DNA of 64,000 bases from Bacteroidales bacterium (GCA_017535665.1 JAFXTS010000020.1:30523-94522); one strand, 5' to 3'; positions 14,883-23,943 are shown, counted from the stretch's first letter. Numbers and translations are program-made. The notes: generated by a model not told the origin, from the sequence alone.

Positions 14883-15700
14883 TACTGCTCTTTTTCGTTG
14901 GGGAAGTCCATGTTTTTCACATCCTCAATGTAGTTGCCCACCGCGCGGATGATTTCCTCGCTGAGGTTGTGGTATCTTCTCAGGAAGCGTGGGGAGAACT
15001 GCTGGGTGATGCCGAGCATGTCGTGCAGCACCAGTACCTGTCCGCTGGTGGCGTTGCCGGCCCCGATGCCGATGGTGGGAACATGCACCGCTTCGGTCAC
15101 CCTTTTGGCGACCTCGGCGGGGATTTTCTCTAACACAATGGAGAAACAGCCGTATTTTTCCAACTGCTGGGCATCGTAGAGCAGCTTCTCAGCTTCCTCC
15201 TCTTCGGTGGCGCGTACGGCGTAGGTGCCGAACTTGTTGATAGACTGCGGGGTAAGCCCAAGATGGCCCATTACAGGGATGCCGGCGCAGATGATGCGTT
15301 CGATAGATTCACGGATCTCTTCGCCTCCCTCCAGCTTGATGGCATCGGCGCCCGACTCCTTCATGATGCGGATGGCCGAGTGCAGGGCCTCTTTCGAGTT
15401 GCCCTGGTAGGTGCCGAAGGGGAGGTCCACCACCACCAATGCGCGTTCCACTGCCCGCACTACGGAGGCGGCATGGTAAATCATCGCGTCAAGGGTGATG
15501 GGAAGGGTGGTTTTGTAACCGGCCATGACGTTGGCGGCCGAGTCGCCGACCAAAATCACATCAATTTTCGCCATGTCCAACAGCTTTGCCAACGAGTAGT
15601 CGTAGGCAGTCAGCATCGCGATTTTCTCGTTCTGGTCGCGCATGCGCTGCAAGATGTTAGTGGTTACCTTCTGAACATCTTGGTATAAGTATCCAGACAT
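14879..15700 (-). CDS. panB: 3-methyl-2-oxobutanoate hydroxymethyltransferase
   Basis: This 273-residue enzyme carries out the first step of pantothenate (CoA precursor) synthesis: it adds a hydroxymethyl group from methylene-tetrahydrofolate to 2-oxoisovalerate to give ketopantoate. Seen: [20 protein letters not shown], the Mg-binding [16 protein letters not shown] strand, [27 protein letters not shown] and the late [20 protein letters not shown] with [11 protein letters not shown]. All are PanB hallmarks and length is normal. It is cytoplasmic. It lies between GT2 (9 bp gap) and the pseudouridine synthase (4 bp overlap). Other pan genes are not in the window. Confidence 0.95.
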   Translation of the reverse strand: MSGYLYQDVQKVTTNILQRMRDQNEKIAMLTAYDYSLAKLLDMAKIDVILVGDSAANVMAGYKTTLPITLDAMIYHAASVVRAVERALVVVDLPFGTYQGNSKEALHSAIRIMKESGADAIKLEGGEEIRESIERIICAGIPVMGHLGLTPQSINKFGTYAVRATEEEEAEKLLYDAQQLEKYGCFSIVLEKIPAEVAKRVTEAVHVPTIGIGAGNATSGQVLVLHDMLGITQQFSPRFLRRYHNLSEEIIRAVGNYIEDVKNMDFPNEKEQY

Positions 15701-15709
15701 AATGGGGTG

Positions 15710-16663
15710 TTATTGTAAGGTTGTTTCAATCAGATATTTGTCGCGTTTCGGGTTGCTGTTGGAGATCAGCTCGCCGATGAAACCCGCGAGGAACAGCTGG
15801 CAGCCGATGACCACCGCCAACAGGGCGAGGTAGAACAGCGGCTGGTCGGTCACCTGGCGGAAGATCTCTCCCTGGTGCATCAGGATGAGTTTTTTCGCGA
15901 TAAGGGCAATGACAATGATGAGGCCGAGAAGGAAGGAGACGCTACCCCACAGCCCGAAGAAGTGCATGGGCTGTTTGCCGAATCGTTTGGTGAAGGTGAG
16001 CGTCATCAGGTCGAGGTAGCCGTTCACGAAACGGTTCCAGCCGAACTTGGAGGTGCCATATTTGCGTTTCTGGTGGTGAACCACCTTCTCGCCAATCTTC
16101 GTGAAGCCTGCCCATTTGGCGATGACCGGAATGTAGCGGTGCATCTCGCTGTAAATTTCAATGTTTTTCACCACATCTTTGCGGTAGGCTTTCAGTCCGC
16201 AGTTGAAGTCGTGGAGTTGGATTTTGGAGATGTGGCGGGTGGTGGCATTGAAGAGTTTGGAAGGGATGTTCTTCAGCATCACGTTATCGTAACGCTTTTT
16301 CTTCCAGCCTGATACCACATCGTATCCCTCTTCCGTAATCATGCGGTACAGCTCGGGAATTTCGTCGGGACTGTCCTGCAGGTCGGCGTCCATGGTGATG
16401 ACCACATCGCCCTCGCAGGCGGCGAAGGCCGTATTCAGGGCTGCCGATTTGCCGTAGTTGGTGCGGAACTTGATGCCCTTGATGTTGGGGTTGGTCGCGT
16501 GCAGCTGTTCCACCACCTTCCACGAGCCGTCGGTGGAACCATCGTCCACCATCAGAATCTCGTAGCTTAAAGAATGCTCGTTCACGACGCGTTCAATCCA
16601 TGCTGCCAGTTCGGGCAGCGATTCCTTTTCATTGTATAGGGGGATGATGACGGAAAGGTTCAT
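15710..16663 (-). CDS. Membrane-anchored glycosyltransferase family 2 (DPM1/ArnC-like)
   Basis: This 317-residue GT-A enzyme probably moves a sugar from a nucleotide donor to undecaprenyl phosphate or another polyprenyl carrier. The N-terminus SVIIPLYNEKESLPELAAWI, DDGSTDGSW and the metal-binding DADLQDSPDEIPEL are typical. The acceptor-side HDFNCGLKAYR and the QKRKYGTSKFGW segment match polyprenyl-phosphate glycosyltransferases. Two C-terminal membrane helices are clear (about 230-255 and 275-300). It follows the DUF4199-like gene by 12 bp in the PpiD-led operon. Glucose, mannose and aminoarabinose are all possible as the sugar. Confidence 0.9.
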   Translation of the reverse strand: MNLSVIIPLYNEKESLPELAAWIERVVNEHSLSYEILMVDDGSTDGSWKVVEQLHATNPNIKGIKFRTNYGKSAALNTAFAACEGDVVITMDADLQDSPDEIPELYRMITEEGYDVVSGWKKKRYDNVMLKNIPSKLFNATTRHISKIQLHDFNCGLKAYRKDVVKNIEIYSEMHRYIPVIAKWAGFTKIGEKVVHHQKRKYGTSKFGWNRFVNGYLDLMTLTFTKRFGKQPMHFFGLWGSVSFLLGLIIVIALIAKKLILMHQGEIFRQVTDQPLFYLALLAVVIGCQLFLAGFIGELISNSNPKRDKYLIETTLQ

Positions 16664-16675
16664 AATGTTGGGTTT

Positions 16676-17623
16676 TTATTGTTCAGAATGATTTTCTTCA
16701 GTCTTAACCTCAGTTTTGGTATCGGTATCAGGTTCTTCTTCGGCAGCCACCGGGTCGTTGCCGTTGCGCGAGCAGATGGTCTTTTCTTTCCGGTAAAGGA
16801 AGAGCGCCACAAAGATGTTGATCATGAGTCCGTAGAGCAGAGCAGCCAATGTGGTGATGGTGCCTGCCGCAGGGATGGTTAAGTACTGTGGAACTTGCTT
16901 GGTGGCAAGACGTTGTTTCCATACAGGATTCTCTGCCAAAGAGTCGCGGGCGGCTTCCACTGCTTCGAGACTGACGGGCAGAATTTCAGGATTGCCCATA
17001 CGCACCGAGTAGAGGGTGGAACGCAGTTGCTGATCAGAGCAGATGTCAAAGGTGTCGAGTTGGTACAATCTGCCCGTGGTATCGTGCTTGCATTTGAGCG
17101 TCAGTTCGCGCTCGAAACGTTTCAGGATGACCACCACGCCACTGTCGGCTTTCATCCGCAAAGTGTCGTCGGCAATAGTCTTGTGGGTCTCTTGTAGTGA
17201 GATGCGTTTCAGAGTTTTGTGATAATCTTTGATTTCGGCAGTCGTGATGGTGTCCTGTTGGATGGACTTGATGGCCAATTCGGTGTTTTGACGGTTGAGA
17301 CGTCCCAGACCATCTTTCTCAAAAACAGCCAACTGCAGCATCATGTAGAGTGCCAGAATGACGTACCCGATAAATACGACGCCGCAGCCGATGCCGAAGG
17401 CTTTCGAGAACTTGATGAGACCATCCTGCATCTTGTCGCGCACATCGCGGATGGCCAGATAAAGGCAGGCTACGATGGCCAACACCTGTAGCAAGTCCTT
17501 CACTGGACCGTAGTAGTAGCCGGTATTTACGGCAAAAAAGCCTAATAGATTAATGACAGAAAGCCCTGCTCCAAGCAGGGCTCCCCATTTGACGATGATG
17601 ATGAATTTAGAATCTTTCATCAT
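16676..17623 (-). CDS. DUF4199-like inner-membrane protein
   Basis: This 315-residue protein matches in layout the Bacteroidetes DUF4199 proteins. Three membrane helices lie in the first 100 residues (IVKWGALLGAGLSVINLLGF; LLQVLAIVACLYLAI; FGIGCGVVFIGYVILALYMM), then a long soluble segment, here larger than usual, and a last helix at about 268-292. The tail is acidic and charged. In Bacteroidales this family often sits next to a GT2 gene, as here (12 bp gap). It also follows the PpiD-like gene by 8 bp. Its molecular role is unknown. The assignment rests on pattern and neighbourhood. Confidence 0.7.
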   Translation of the reverse strand: MMKDSKFIIIVKWGALLGAGLSVINLLGFFAVNTGYYYGPVKDLLQVLAIVACLYLAIRDVRDKMQDGLIKFSKAFGIGCGVVFIGYVILALYMMLQLAVFEKDGLGRLNRQNTELAIKSIQQDTITTAEIKDYHKTLKRISLQETHKTIADDTLRMKADSGVVVILKRFERELTLKCKHDTTGRLYQLDTFDICSDQQLRSTLYSVRMGNPEILPVSLEAVEAARDSLAENPVWKQRLATKQVPQYLTIPAAGTITTLAALLYGLMINIFVALFLYRKEKTICSRNGNDPVAAEEEPDTDTKTEVKTEENHSEQ

Positions 17624-17631
17624 TCGGATGA

Positions 17632-20235
17632 TTATCGGTTGGTGTCAGAAGCACCATAGAATCTGCTTCTGTGGTCAACGAGCTTGCCGTCACCAGCGAT
17701 GTCGTTGTAAACCAGCTGTTTCACCACATCATTCAGCGGATAACCGCCATACTGCTGTGACTGCGGGTTCTCCACCAATACGGTCTTGTATGCGAAGTTG
17801 GTGTATTGCATGTTGATGAACTTCTCGGCTTCTTTTTTAGCGGCTTTGTCGTCCATCTGCTGATAGGATTTGATCTGGTTGGTGATCTGTTCCATCATCT
17901 GTTTTTTCACTTCGGTGCCTTTGTCAACCTTGGTCACGCTCACGAGGTAAGCGTAGTTGTTACCGCTCACCACGGCGGTCTTGCCGGCGGCGAGGTCTGC
18001 GATTTTACCTACAGCCGTGCTCTCCATGTTGCCGTATTCTGAGAAACCAACGGCCATCTGCTGCGGGGCAGCACCATATTTGCTGGCGATTTCGGCCATG
18101 TTGTTGCCGTTGAACTCTTTCTTGAGGCGGGCCACAACAGCGTCTTTCTTCATCTCAGCCTTCATATCATTGATGACGCGCTCTTTCATCTCTTTAAAAG
18201 AGGGGTTCTGAACTTCTACAGAAGCGGAGATGCCCATGACAACGAACACTTCGCTGATGGTGGTTTCGCCGGTCATCTGGTTGAAGGTGGTCAGGTGGCC
18301 GATGAAAGGATTGTGGGCGACGCTGCCTACTGCGTTGTTGGCATTCTTGCTGGTGCTGAAAGCCCAGTTGACCGCCTCGCGGCAGTCGAGGATGCCCGTG
18401 CTGACCTCTACCACGTGCTGCATGCTGGTGATGCTGGTGCTGATGGTTTCGCCACCGTTCTTCTTTGCGGCCTTGGTCATCTCTTCAACGGTGTTGCAGT
18501 TGGAAACCTTGTCAGCATTCTGACGAGCTTTCTTGTCGGTCATGGAGCTGGCCATTACCGGAACAGGATAGAGCACATACTGGCTCTTGGCAACGGGTTC
18601 TGATTTGTACAGCACCATGTCCACAGTGTACAGGTTCAGGTTGTCGCGCTTGTTGATGTAGCACTCGTTGACGTTGGTGTTGATGAGTGCGTTGAACCAT
18701 TTGGAAGTCATGGTGTCGTTGGAGGCGTAGATGTAGCGACCGATGCCGTCAAATGAAGCACCATCGAGGAGAACGTAGGGGTGAAGAACGGAGTCGGTGC
18801 CGTATTGTGCCAGATAAGGAATCATAGCGGATGAGTCTTGGCCGTCGAGGGCAGCCTTGATCTCCTGAGCCTTGGCCAAAGCCTGCTCTTCGGTCATGTC
18901 CTTATCTTCTTTCGGGCTGTCGGTATAGGGCAGAATCAGCTGGGCGATTTTGATGGAGTCAGGACGGTTCTGCACGTCTCTCACCTGACCGAAATAGATA
19001 ACATTGTTATTATATAATTTCGGAGCGATGAAGGCGCTGTCTTTGCTGGTATTGCTGACCAATGCTTTCCATTCGGGAGTCATGGCCAGTGCGTGTGAGG
19101 AGAATCCGCGCGGATTGTGGCTCAAGGCATTGCGTTTCTGCAAGGCGGTCTCGTCAGCTTTCAGATAAAGGTTGGTATCTACCTGTGCGTAAGCGGCTAC
19201 GAGGCTGGCACCTAACATGTTGTAGGTGTAAGGATCTCTGCTGTTCTGGGCATATTTCAGGTCGATTTTTTCGATCTTGGTGGGCTGAGCCGTGAACTCC
19301 TGGATGGAGTTGCTGTTCTGCAATTGGCGGAACAGACTGTCGGCCAATTTGGCGGAGTTGATGCGGTCTTCGGCGGTGGGGTTCACCGTGAAATAAGCGA
19401 TCTCCACATCCTTCTCGGTCTGACGGATGGTGTAGCGGTTCTTATGCTCTTTGAAATAAGCCTTCGCATCGCTGTCGCTGATGTCGAATTTCAGATTGTC
19501 GAAAGAGGGATGGTTGAGGTTGATGGCCACCATCTGTCCGCTGATGCGGTTGTTGTTGTCGGCCATCTGGGCCAGCATCTTCTTGGAGAAGTGGATGGAG
19601 TTAGCGGCCAGTCCGAAGTAAGTATTCTCTTTAGCTTCAATGATATACATTCTCTCAACAGCCTTGTAAGCCTTGTAGAGACTGCTTTCTTTGCTCAACT
19701 GAGTCTCCATATCTTCGGGGCTCTGCATGGCCTGCTGGATGGCTTTGTAGATGTTGGTGATGGAGTTGTAATCCTGAACACCCTCGGTGTATTCGGCCAG
19801 CGCGTAGTTGATGACCGTGCTCATAGGAGCCTGCGGGTTGTTGACCGATTTCAGCACGTTCTCGCTGATTTCCATCTTCATCTCATTGGTGAAGGAGAGA
19901 CCGATTTTCTTCAACTGTTCGTCAAGGATGGTCTCGTGTTGGATCTGCTGATAGGTGAACTCATGAGCAATCTGGTTGAGGGTAGCACTGTTGTCCTCGT
20001 ACAAAGGATTGTTGCTGTTCATGATCTTCAAGAACTCGTAGTTCTGCTGGAAATACTCGCTGTATGCATTCTCGACTGCACCGGCTTCGATCTTGTGGTT
20101 GCCGACTTGCATGACGGTGTTTCTTCCGACATTCACCACATTCGTCAAGTCACCCACGATGAAAGCCAAAAGTGCTACACCGATGATAATCATCAAAAAT
20201 ACTCCGTGTTTGCGAATTTTGCCAATTGCTGCCAT
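17632..20235 (-). CDS. PpiD/SurA-like periplasmic peptidyl-prolyl isomerase
   Basis: This 867-residue folding factor is anchored in the inner membrane by one N-terminal helix (residues 11-31, VFLMIIIGVALLAFIVGDLT), with the body in the periplasm. The segment after the anchor (VGNHKIEAGAVENAYSEYFQ) is the SurA_N/PpiD-type start, where helices cradle client proteins. A long helical region and parvulin-like parts follow (for example IKIAQLILPYTDSP with EEQALAKAQEIKAAL near residue 430). It is larger than E. coli PpiD (about 620 residues), as is common in Bacteroidetes. It is the first gene of a five-gene operon ending at 14202, with a -7 box at 20302-20309. It probably helps outer-membrane and secreted proteins fold. 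Confidence 0.87.
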   Translation of the reverse strand: MAAIGKIRKHGVFLMIIIGVALLAFIVGDLTNVVNVGRNTVMQVGNHKIEAGAVENAYSEYFQQNYEFLKIMNSNNPLYEDNSATLNQIAHEFTYQQIQHETILDEQLKKIGLSFTNEMKMEISENVLKSVNNPQAPMSTVINYALAEYTEGVQDYNSITNIYKAIQQAMQSPEDMETQLSKESSLYKAYKAVERMYIIEAKENTYFGLAANSIHFSKKMLAQMADNNNRISGQMVAINLNHPSFDNLKFDISDSDAKAYFKEHKNRYTIRQTEKDVEIAYFTVNPTAEDRINSAKLADSLFRQLQNSNSIQEFTAQPTKIEKIDLKYAQNSRDPYTYNMLGASLVAAYAQVDTNLYLKADETALQKRNALSHNPRGFSSHALAMTPEWKALVSNTSKDSAFIAPKLYNNNVIYFGQVRDVQNRPDSIKIAQLILPYTDSPKEDKDMTEEQALAKAQEIKAALDGQDSSAMIPYLAQYGTDSVLHPYVLLDGASFDGIGRYIYASNDTMTSKWFNALINTNVNECYINKRDNLNLYTVDMVLYKSEPVAKSQYVLYPVPVMASSMTDKKARQNADKVSNCNTVEEMTKAAKKNGGETISTSITSMQHVVEVSTGILDCREAVNWAFSTSKNANNAVGSVAHNPFIGHLTTFNQMTGETTISEVFVVMGISASVEVQNPSFKEMKERVINDMKAEMKKDAVVARLKKEFNGNNMAEIASKYGAAPQQMAVGFSEYGNMESTAVGKIADLAAGKTAVVSGNNYAYLVSVTKVDKGTEVKKQMMEQITNQIKSYQQMDDKAAKKEAEKFINMQYTNFAYKTVLVENPQSQQYGGYPLNDVVKQLVYNDIAGDGKLVDHRSRFYGASDTNR

Positions 20236-20301
20236 TTCTTTCTTCTTTTATTATTAAATTGTTAAATTATTCTATTGTCTTATGATACAAAATTTAGGGT
20301 G

Positions 20302-20309
20302 CAAAATTA
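20302..20309 (-). promoter_or_regulatory. Putative -7 box of the PpiD-led operon
   Basis: CAAAATTA reads TAATTTTG on the minus strand, matching TAnnTTTG. It lies 66 nt upstream of the PpiD-like ATG at 20235 and would serve all five genes down to 14202. Confidence 0.45.
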
Positions 20310-20338
20310 CGATTTTTTTTAAGATAATAATATATCTT

Positions 20339-20905
20339 CTAATTTTTTTTGTACGGACGACCAAGCAGTTGTTCCGCCTTCGTAAATTCTTTGTTTTGAA
20401 TAAGTTCCCTAATTTTTGATGAGCAAACTTTATTCTCCTCTAAAATGAATTCGGGAATCTGGATGATTTCGATGGAATTTTTTTCACAAATTTCACGCAT
20501 CGACGAACTATTTCCCTCTCCGTTTCGACCGAAGTTATGGTTGGGTCCCATCACGATGGCTTTCATGCCGATTTTTTCGATGAGAAGTTCTAAAAATTTG
20601 GGGAAAGGTGTCTGTGCAAATTCGGGAGTGAAATGGAGAATGATGATATGGTTAATTTCTTCTTTTTCAATGAGTTTAATATTGTCTTCAGGCGTGTTGA
20701 TGAGGAAAAAATCGCGTTCGGGATGCAGCACCTGCTGCGGATGGGGCTGGAAGGTGATGACCACACTCTCCCCATCGTATCGGGCGGCAGTCTCTTTCAC
20801 GAAAGAAAGAATCTTCCGGTGCCCCCGATGCACCCCGTCGAATGCCCCCACCGCTATGACAGCGTTGCGAATTTTAGGAAGATTGTCTATGCCGTTGTGT
20901 ATCAT
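20339..20905 (-). CDS. ribF: FAD synthetase (RibF nucleotidyltransferase domain only)
   Basis: This 188-residue protein adenylates FMN to FAD. The nucleotidyltransferase signature AVGAFDGVHRGHRKIL (the HxGH-type motif), VVITFQPHPQQVL, VMGPNHNFGRNGEG and the C-terminal KVCSSKIRELI are as in the N-terminal half of bifunctional RibF. The protein stops at EQLLGRPYKKN, where the riboflavin kinase domain of RibF normally begins. No kinase sequence follows in any frame I could read. A longer start at 20959 would add 18 residues encoded by a tandem 16 bp repeat, so Met at 20905 is preferred. It is the last gene of the kamD-permease-ribF group. Whether riboflavin kinase is supplied by another gene is unknown. 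Confidence 0.85.
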   Translation of the reverse strand: MIHNGIDNLPKIRNAVIAVGAFDGVHRGHRKILSFVKETAARYDGESVVITFQPHPQQVLHPERDFFLINTPEDNIKLIEKEEINHIIILHFTPEFAQTPFPKFLELLIEKIGMKAIVMGPNHNFGRNGEGNSSSMREICEKNSIEIIQIPEFILEENKVCSSKIRELIQNKEFTKAEQLLGRPYKKN

Positions 20906-20908
20906 GTT

Positions 20909-21068
20909 GTTGATTCGTTGAATTGTTGATTCGTTGAATTGTTGAGAACCAACATTCAAATTCTAAATACCAATCTCAAATATCCAAATTCTAAATTTTC
21001 AAATTCCAAATCTCTCAAATCTCTCAAATTTTTCAAATTCTAAATTCTCAAATCTCCAACTCTCAACT
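20909..21068. repeat. Tandem 16 bp repeat and CAAATTCTAAAT-type low-complexity repeat
   Basis: GTTGATTCGTTGAATT is repeated exactly at 20909-20924 and 20925-20940. After that come many variants of CAAATTCTAAAT, CTCAAATCT and CTCAACTCT. No gene is seen. Confidence 0.8.
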
Positions 21069-21069
21069 C

Positions 21070-22179
21070 TCACTCTCCCTTCACCCGTATCGCACTCTGT
21101 ATCGCATTGCCAATCAGCATAAAAGCGAGCACCAATAGCATGATGGCGATACCCGGCACGATGGCCAGATAGGCGTTGTCGAGTACAATGTAGGCGTAAT
21201 TTTCTTTCATCATCATGCCCCACGATGGGGTAGGAGGTTGCACGCCGAGTCCCAAGAAACTCAATCCCGCCTCCATCAAAATGGCCGACGAGAAATTTGA
21301 GGCCGCAATCACGATGACCGTGCCCGCCACGTTGGGTAGCAGATGCTTGACGATGATGTGAAAACTGCTATATCCCAATGCTTTACCCGCTTCTACAAAC
21401 TCTTTTTCCCTTAAACTGATCATCTGTCCGCGCACCACCCTCGCCACATCTACCCACATGGTGAGTCCGAGCGCCATGAAAATCTGCCAAAATCCCTTTC
21501 CCAACGCGAAACTCAGGGCGATGACCAACAGCAGGGTAGGGATGGACCACACCACGTTGATGAACCACATCAGCACGTCGTCCACCCACCCGCGGAAATA
21601 GCCGGCGATGGAGCCGATGATGATGCCGATAATCAGTGCGATCGTTACCGAGATGCCGCCCACGGCCAGACTGATACGGCTGCCGATGAGCAGCTGGCTC
21701 AGCACGTCGCGACCGTACCGGTCGGTGCCCAACAGGAATCGCTTGGTGATGACCGGCTGGTCGTCGCTGACCGCAGCACGAGCGTAGGCTGTCTCCTCGC
21801 CACCGGTCTCCAACAGCCTCACATACACGCTGTCGCCAGCCTCGCGGTAGCTGCCTTTGTCGATGGGAACTGTTTGATATTCAGACGGCTGCCCGAAAAG
21901 CATCCGATGAAAAAAAGAGTGATGTTCCACCTCCGTGGCGGTTTTCAATTGGAGCTCTTCCACGGTGAAACCGGGTTTTCGCAATGCGATTTCCAATTGC
22001 TGGTGGTTGCAGTAGGGCGTAGAATCAGGGGTGATGAGGTAGCCCAACAGGGCGATGATGACGACCAGAAGGATGAACCCTAACGACACCATCCCCATCT
22101 TGTCCTTGCGGAACCTTTTCCATGTCAGCTCCGACAACGAAACCGCACGGTACTCCTTCCTTTTCCACCATTTCACCAT
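21070..22179 (-). CDS. Opp/Dpp-type ABC transporter permease (OppC-like)
   Basis: This 369-residue inner-membrane permease belongs to a peptide or nickel importer. An N-terminal helix (about 30-50, MGMVSLGFILLVVIIALLGY) is followed by a periplasmic loop of about 130 residues and the five-helix core. The core includes RFLLGTDRYGRDVLSQLLIG, SISLAVGG-type turns and the EAA loop VEAGKALGYSSFHIIVKHLL-PN that docks on the ATPase. The C-terminal GLSFLGLGVQPPTPSWGMMM is the OppC/DppC hallmark. A longer start at 22236 would encode a palindromic repeat as protein (MACRVSLI), so Met at 22179 is preferred. The partner permease, ATPases and binding protein are not in the window. Peptide uptake would fit the organism's apparent lifestyle. 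Confidence 0.88.
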   Translation of the reverse strand: MVKWWKRKEYRAVSLSELTWKRFRKDKMGMVSLGFILLVVIIALLGYLITPDSTPYCNHQQLEIALRKPGFTVEELQLKTATEVEHHSFFHRMLFGQPSEYQTVPIDKGSYREAGDSVYVRLLETGGEETAYARAAVSDDQPVITKRFLLGTDRYGRDVLSQLLIGSRISLAVGGISVTIALIIGIIIGSIAGYFRGWVDDVLMWFINVVWSIPTLLLVIALSFALGKGFWQIFMALGLTMWVDVARVVRGQMISLREKEFVEAGKALGYSSFHIIVKHLLPNVAGTVIVIAASNFSSAILMEAGLSFLGLGVQPPTPSWGMMMKENYAYIVLDNAYLAIVPGIAIMLLVLAFMLIGNAIQSAIRVKGE

Positions 22180-22218
22180 GGAATATTTATCAAATTGGCC
22201 GTTATTGTACGTTATTAA

Positions 22219-22242
22219 AGAGACGCGGCATGCCACGTCTCT
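22219..22242. repeat. Palindromic repeat AGAGACGCGGC-AT-GCCACGTCTCT
   Basis: Near-perfect 24 bp palindrome (11 bp arms, one C-A mismatch, 2 nt centre) between kamD and the permease gene. Similar 'agagacgYggcatgccRcgtctct' palindromes recur in many Bacteroidetes genomes (general knowledge, not checked here). Confidence 0.75.
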
Positions 22243-22247
22243 ACCTT

Positions 22248-22280
22248 ATTCAATTTTCAATTTTCCATTTTCAATTATTC
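22248..22280. repeat. TTTTCAATTTTCCATTTTCAATT low-complexity repeat
   Basis: Short run of TTCAATT/TTTTCAA units just downstream of kamD, of the same type as in other gaps of the window. Confidence 0.55.
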
Positions 22281-23831
22281 CCTCGCCTTCATTCTTTCGA
22301 TGAACGGGTTGAAATAATTCTCGCCCTTTGCGGTTACGCCGGCGAGACCTTTGCCGCCGGTTTTGCTGCGCTTGACATCGCCGAAGATTCCCTTCTCGAG
22401 AGCGGTGAAAAGTCCCTCATTGACAATCTCTTGCAGCAGGTCGATGGCATTGTTGAGCACGGTCTTGGCGCGTTCGCGGCAGATGCCACCTTCGCGGAAT
22501 TCCATCTCCTCGCCGATGCTGCGCATGTCGTTGAAGATGTAGCGGGCATTCTCGATGGAGAGGTAGCGGTCGCTCATGAAGGGGGTGTGGATAGCCTCGG
22601 TGGGCATACCGAGCAACTGGATGCCCTGGTGGGTCCAGATGCCGATGATGTTGAAGAGCGCGTCTTGGATATGGCCGCGGAAGATGTTGCCGGTCATGAA
22701 CTTAGTAGGCGGCATGTACTTGAGCGTGGCCTTCGGGAAAATCTCGCGGGTCATCTGTGCCTGTGCCAGCTCGAGAAGGAAGCCGTTTTCCAACATCGGA
22801 TCCATCTCGAAGGCGTGACCGAGGCCCATCTGCTCTTCGGGCAGACCGGCCAGCAGGGCCAGCTGCTCGTTGATGAGGTCGGAGGCGAGCACGGTGTGGG
22901 CGGCCTCCACTGCATCGGCGGTGGTGAGGTAGTTGTCCTCGCCCGTGTTGATGATAACACCAGCGAAGCCGTTGATGACGCGGGAGAAATACTGGTCGAT
23001 GAGGGTACGCTGCGGGTTGATGTCGCGGAAGAGGATGCCGTAGAGGGCATCGTTGAGCATCACATCCAGTCTTTCCAAAGCACCCATAGCGGCGATTTCA
23101 GGCATGCAAAGTCCTGAACAGTAGTTGCATAAACGAATGTATCGGCCTTGTTCTTCGCCCACCTCATCCAATGCCTTGCGCATGATGCGGAAGTTCTCCT
23201 GTGTGGCGAAAGTGCCGCCGAAACCTTCGGTGGTGGCACCGTAAGGCACGTAGTCGAGAAGACTCTGACCAGTAGTACGGATCACGGCGATGACGTCGGC
23301 CCCCTGGCGTGCGCCAGCCTGTGCCTGCACCACGTCTTCGTAGATATTACCCGTTGCCACAATGATATACAGATACGGCTTGGGACCTTCGCCGATGGTT
23401 TTCAGATACTCGTTTCTCTTCGCCACATTGCCTTTGATGCGCTCCATGCAGGCGTCCACGTAAGGCGTGACGGCCTTCTGGATTTCAGCAAGAGGGTGAA
23501 GTTTCAGCTGGGTGATGTCGAGCTGGCCGTTCATCATGGCCTCCGCAATCTCCTGCGGCGATTTGCCCGTCTCCAAAATGGCATTCCCCATGTAGAAAAG
23601 CACGCCCTCTTTCAGTACGCCTTTCTCTTGCAAGGCATTCACCACCACATTCGGCAGCGGCACGTCGTTGCTGTCGATGCCGTCGATGCCGATGAGGCGG
23701 CAGAGGGTGCGTTCCACGGCAACGGTGGTGTATCCGTCAACAAATTTTTGCACGTCGGCGGCAATGTCTCCTGCTAATTTTTTAGCATATCCAACTTTCT
23801 GAAAATCAAGACCTAATTTGCTTTTTTCCAT
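22275..23831 (-). CDS. kamD: D-lysine 5,6-aminomutase alpha subunit
   Basis: This 518-residue large subunit of the adenosylcobalamin- and PLP-dependent aminomutase moves the terminal amino group of D-lysine or L-beta-lysine to C5, a step of anaerobic lysine fermentation to butyrate and acetate. Very characteristic segments are seen: TTVAVERTLCRLIGIDGID, YLYIIVATGNIYEDVVQAQA, GADVIAVIRTTGQSLLDYVP, YIRLCNYCSGLCMPEIAAMG, VIINTGEDNYLTTADAVEAA and MPPTKFMTGNIFRGHIQDAL. These form the TIM barrel that holds both cofactors. Length matches clostridial KamD. The small cobalamin-binding subunit KamE is normally encoded directly downstream, but here the next gene is an Opp permease. A minus-strand -7 box lies at 23883-23890. 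Confidence 0.95.
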   Translation of the reverse strand: MEKSKLGLDFQKVGYAKKLAGDIAADVQKFVDGYTTVAVERTLCRLIGIDGIDSNDVPLPNVVVNALQEKGVLKEGVLFYMGNAILETGKSPQEIAEAMMNGQLDITQLKLHPLAEIQKAVTPYVDACMERIKGNVAKRNEYLKTIGEGPKPYLYIIVATGNIYEDVVQAQAGARQGADVIAVIRTTGQSLLDYVPYGATTEGFGGTFATQENFRIMRKALDEVGEEQGRYIRLCNYCSGLCMPEIAAMGALERLDVMLNDALYGILFRDINPQRTLIDQYFSRVINGFAGVIINTGEDNYLTTADAVEAAHTVLASDLINEQLALLAGLPEEQMGLGHAFEMDPMLENGFLLELAQAQMTREIFPKATLKYMPPTKFMTGNIFRGHIQDALFNIIGIWTHQGIQLLGMPTEAIHTPFMSDRYLSIENARYIFNDMRSIGEEMEFREGGICRERAKTVLNNAIDLLQEIVNEGLFTALEKGIFGDVKRSKTGGKGLAGVTAKGENYFNPFIERMKARE

Positions 23832-23882
23832 TCTTTTTATATTGATTTTTTATAAAATTATTCTAATTCAGGAATTAAGCGG

Positions 23883-23890
23883 CAAAATTA
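23883..23890 (-). promoter_or_regulatory. Putative -7 box of kamD
   Basis: CAAAATTA reads TAATTTTG on the minus strand, matching TAnnTTTG, about 52 nt upstream of the kamD ATG. It is divergent from the antiporter promoter. Confidence 0.45.
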
Positions 23891-23935
23891 CAAAACAATT
23901 TCAAAATGACAAACGACAGTTCACGCCTTTTTTTG

Positions 23936-23943
23936 TAACTTTG
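23936..23943 (+). promoter_or_regulatory. Putative -7 box of the antiporter gene
   Basis: TAACTTTG matches TAnnTTTG and ends 19 nt before the ATG at 23963. Confidence 0.5.

Noticed and set aside
22180..22236. Longer N-terminus for the Opp-type permease
   Set aside because: The added residues are encoded by a palindromic repeat and the AT-rich gap, while the Met at 22179 starts a typical permease N-terminus.
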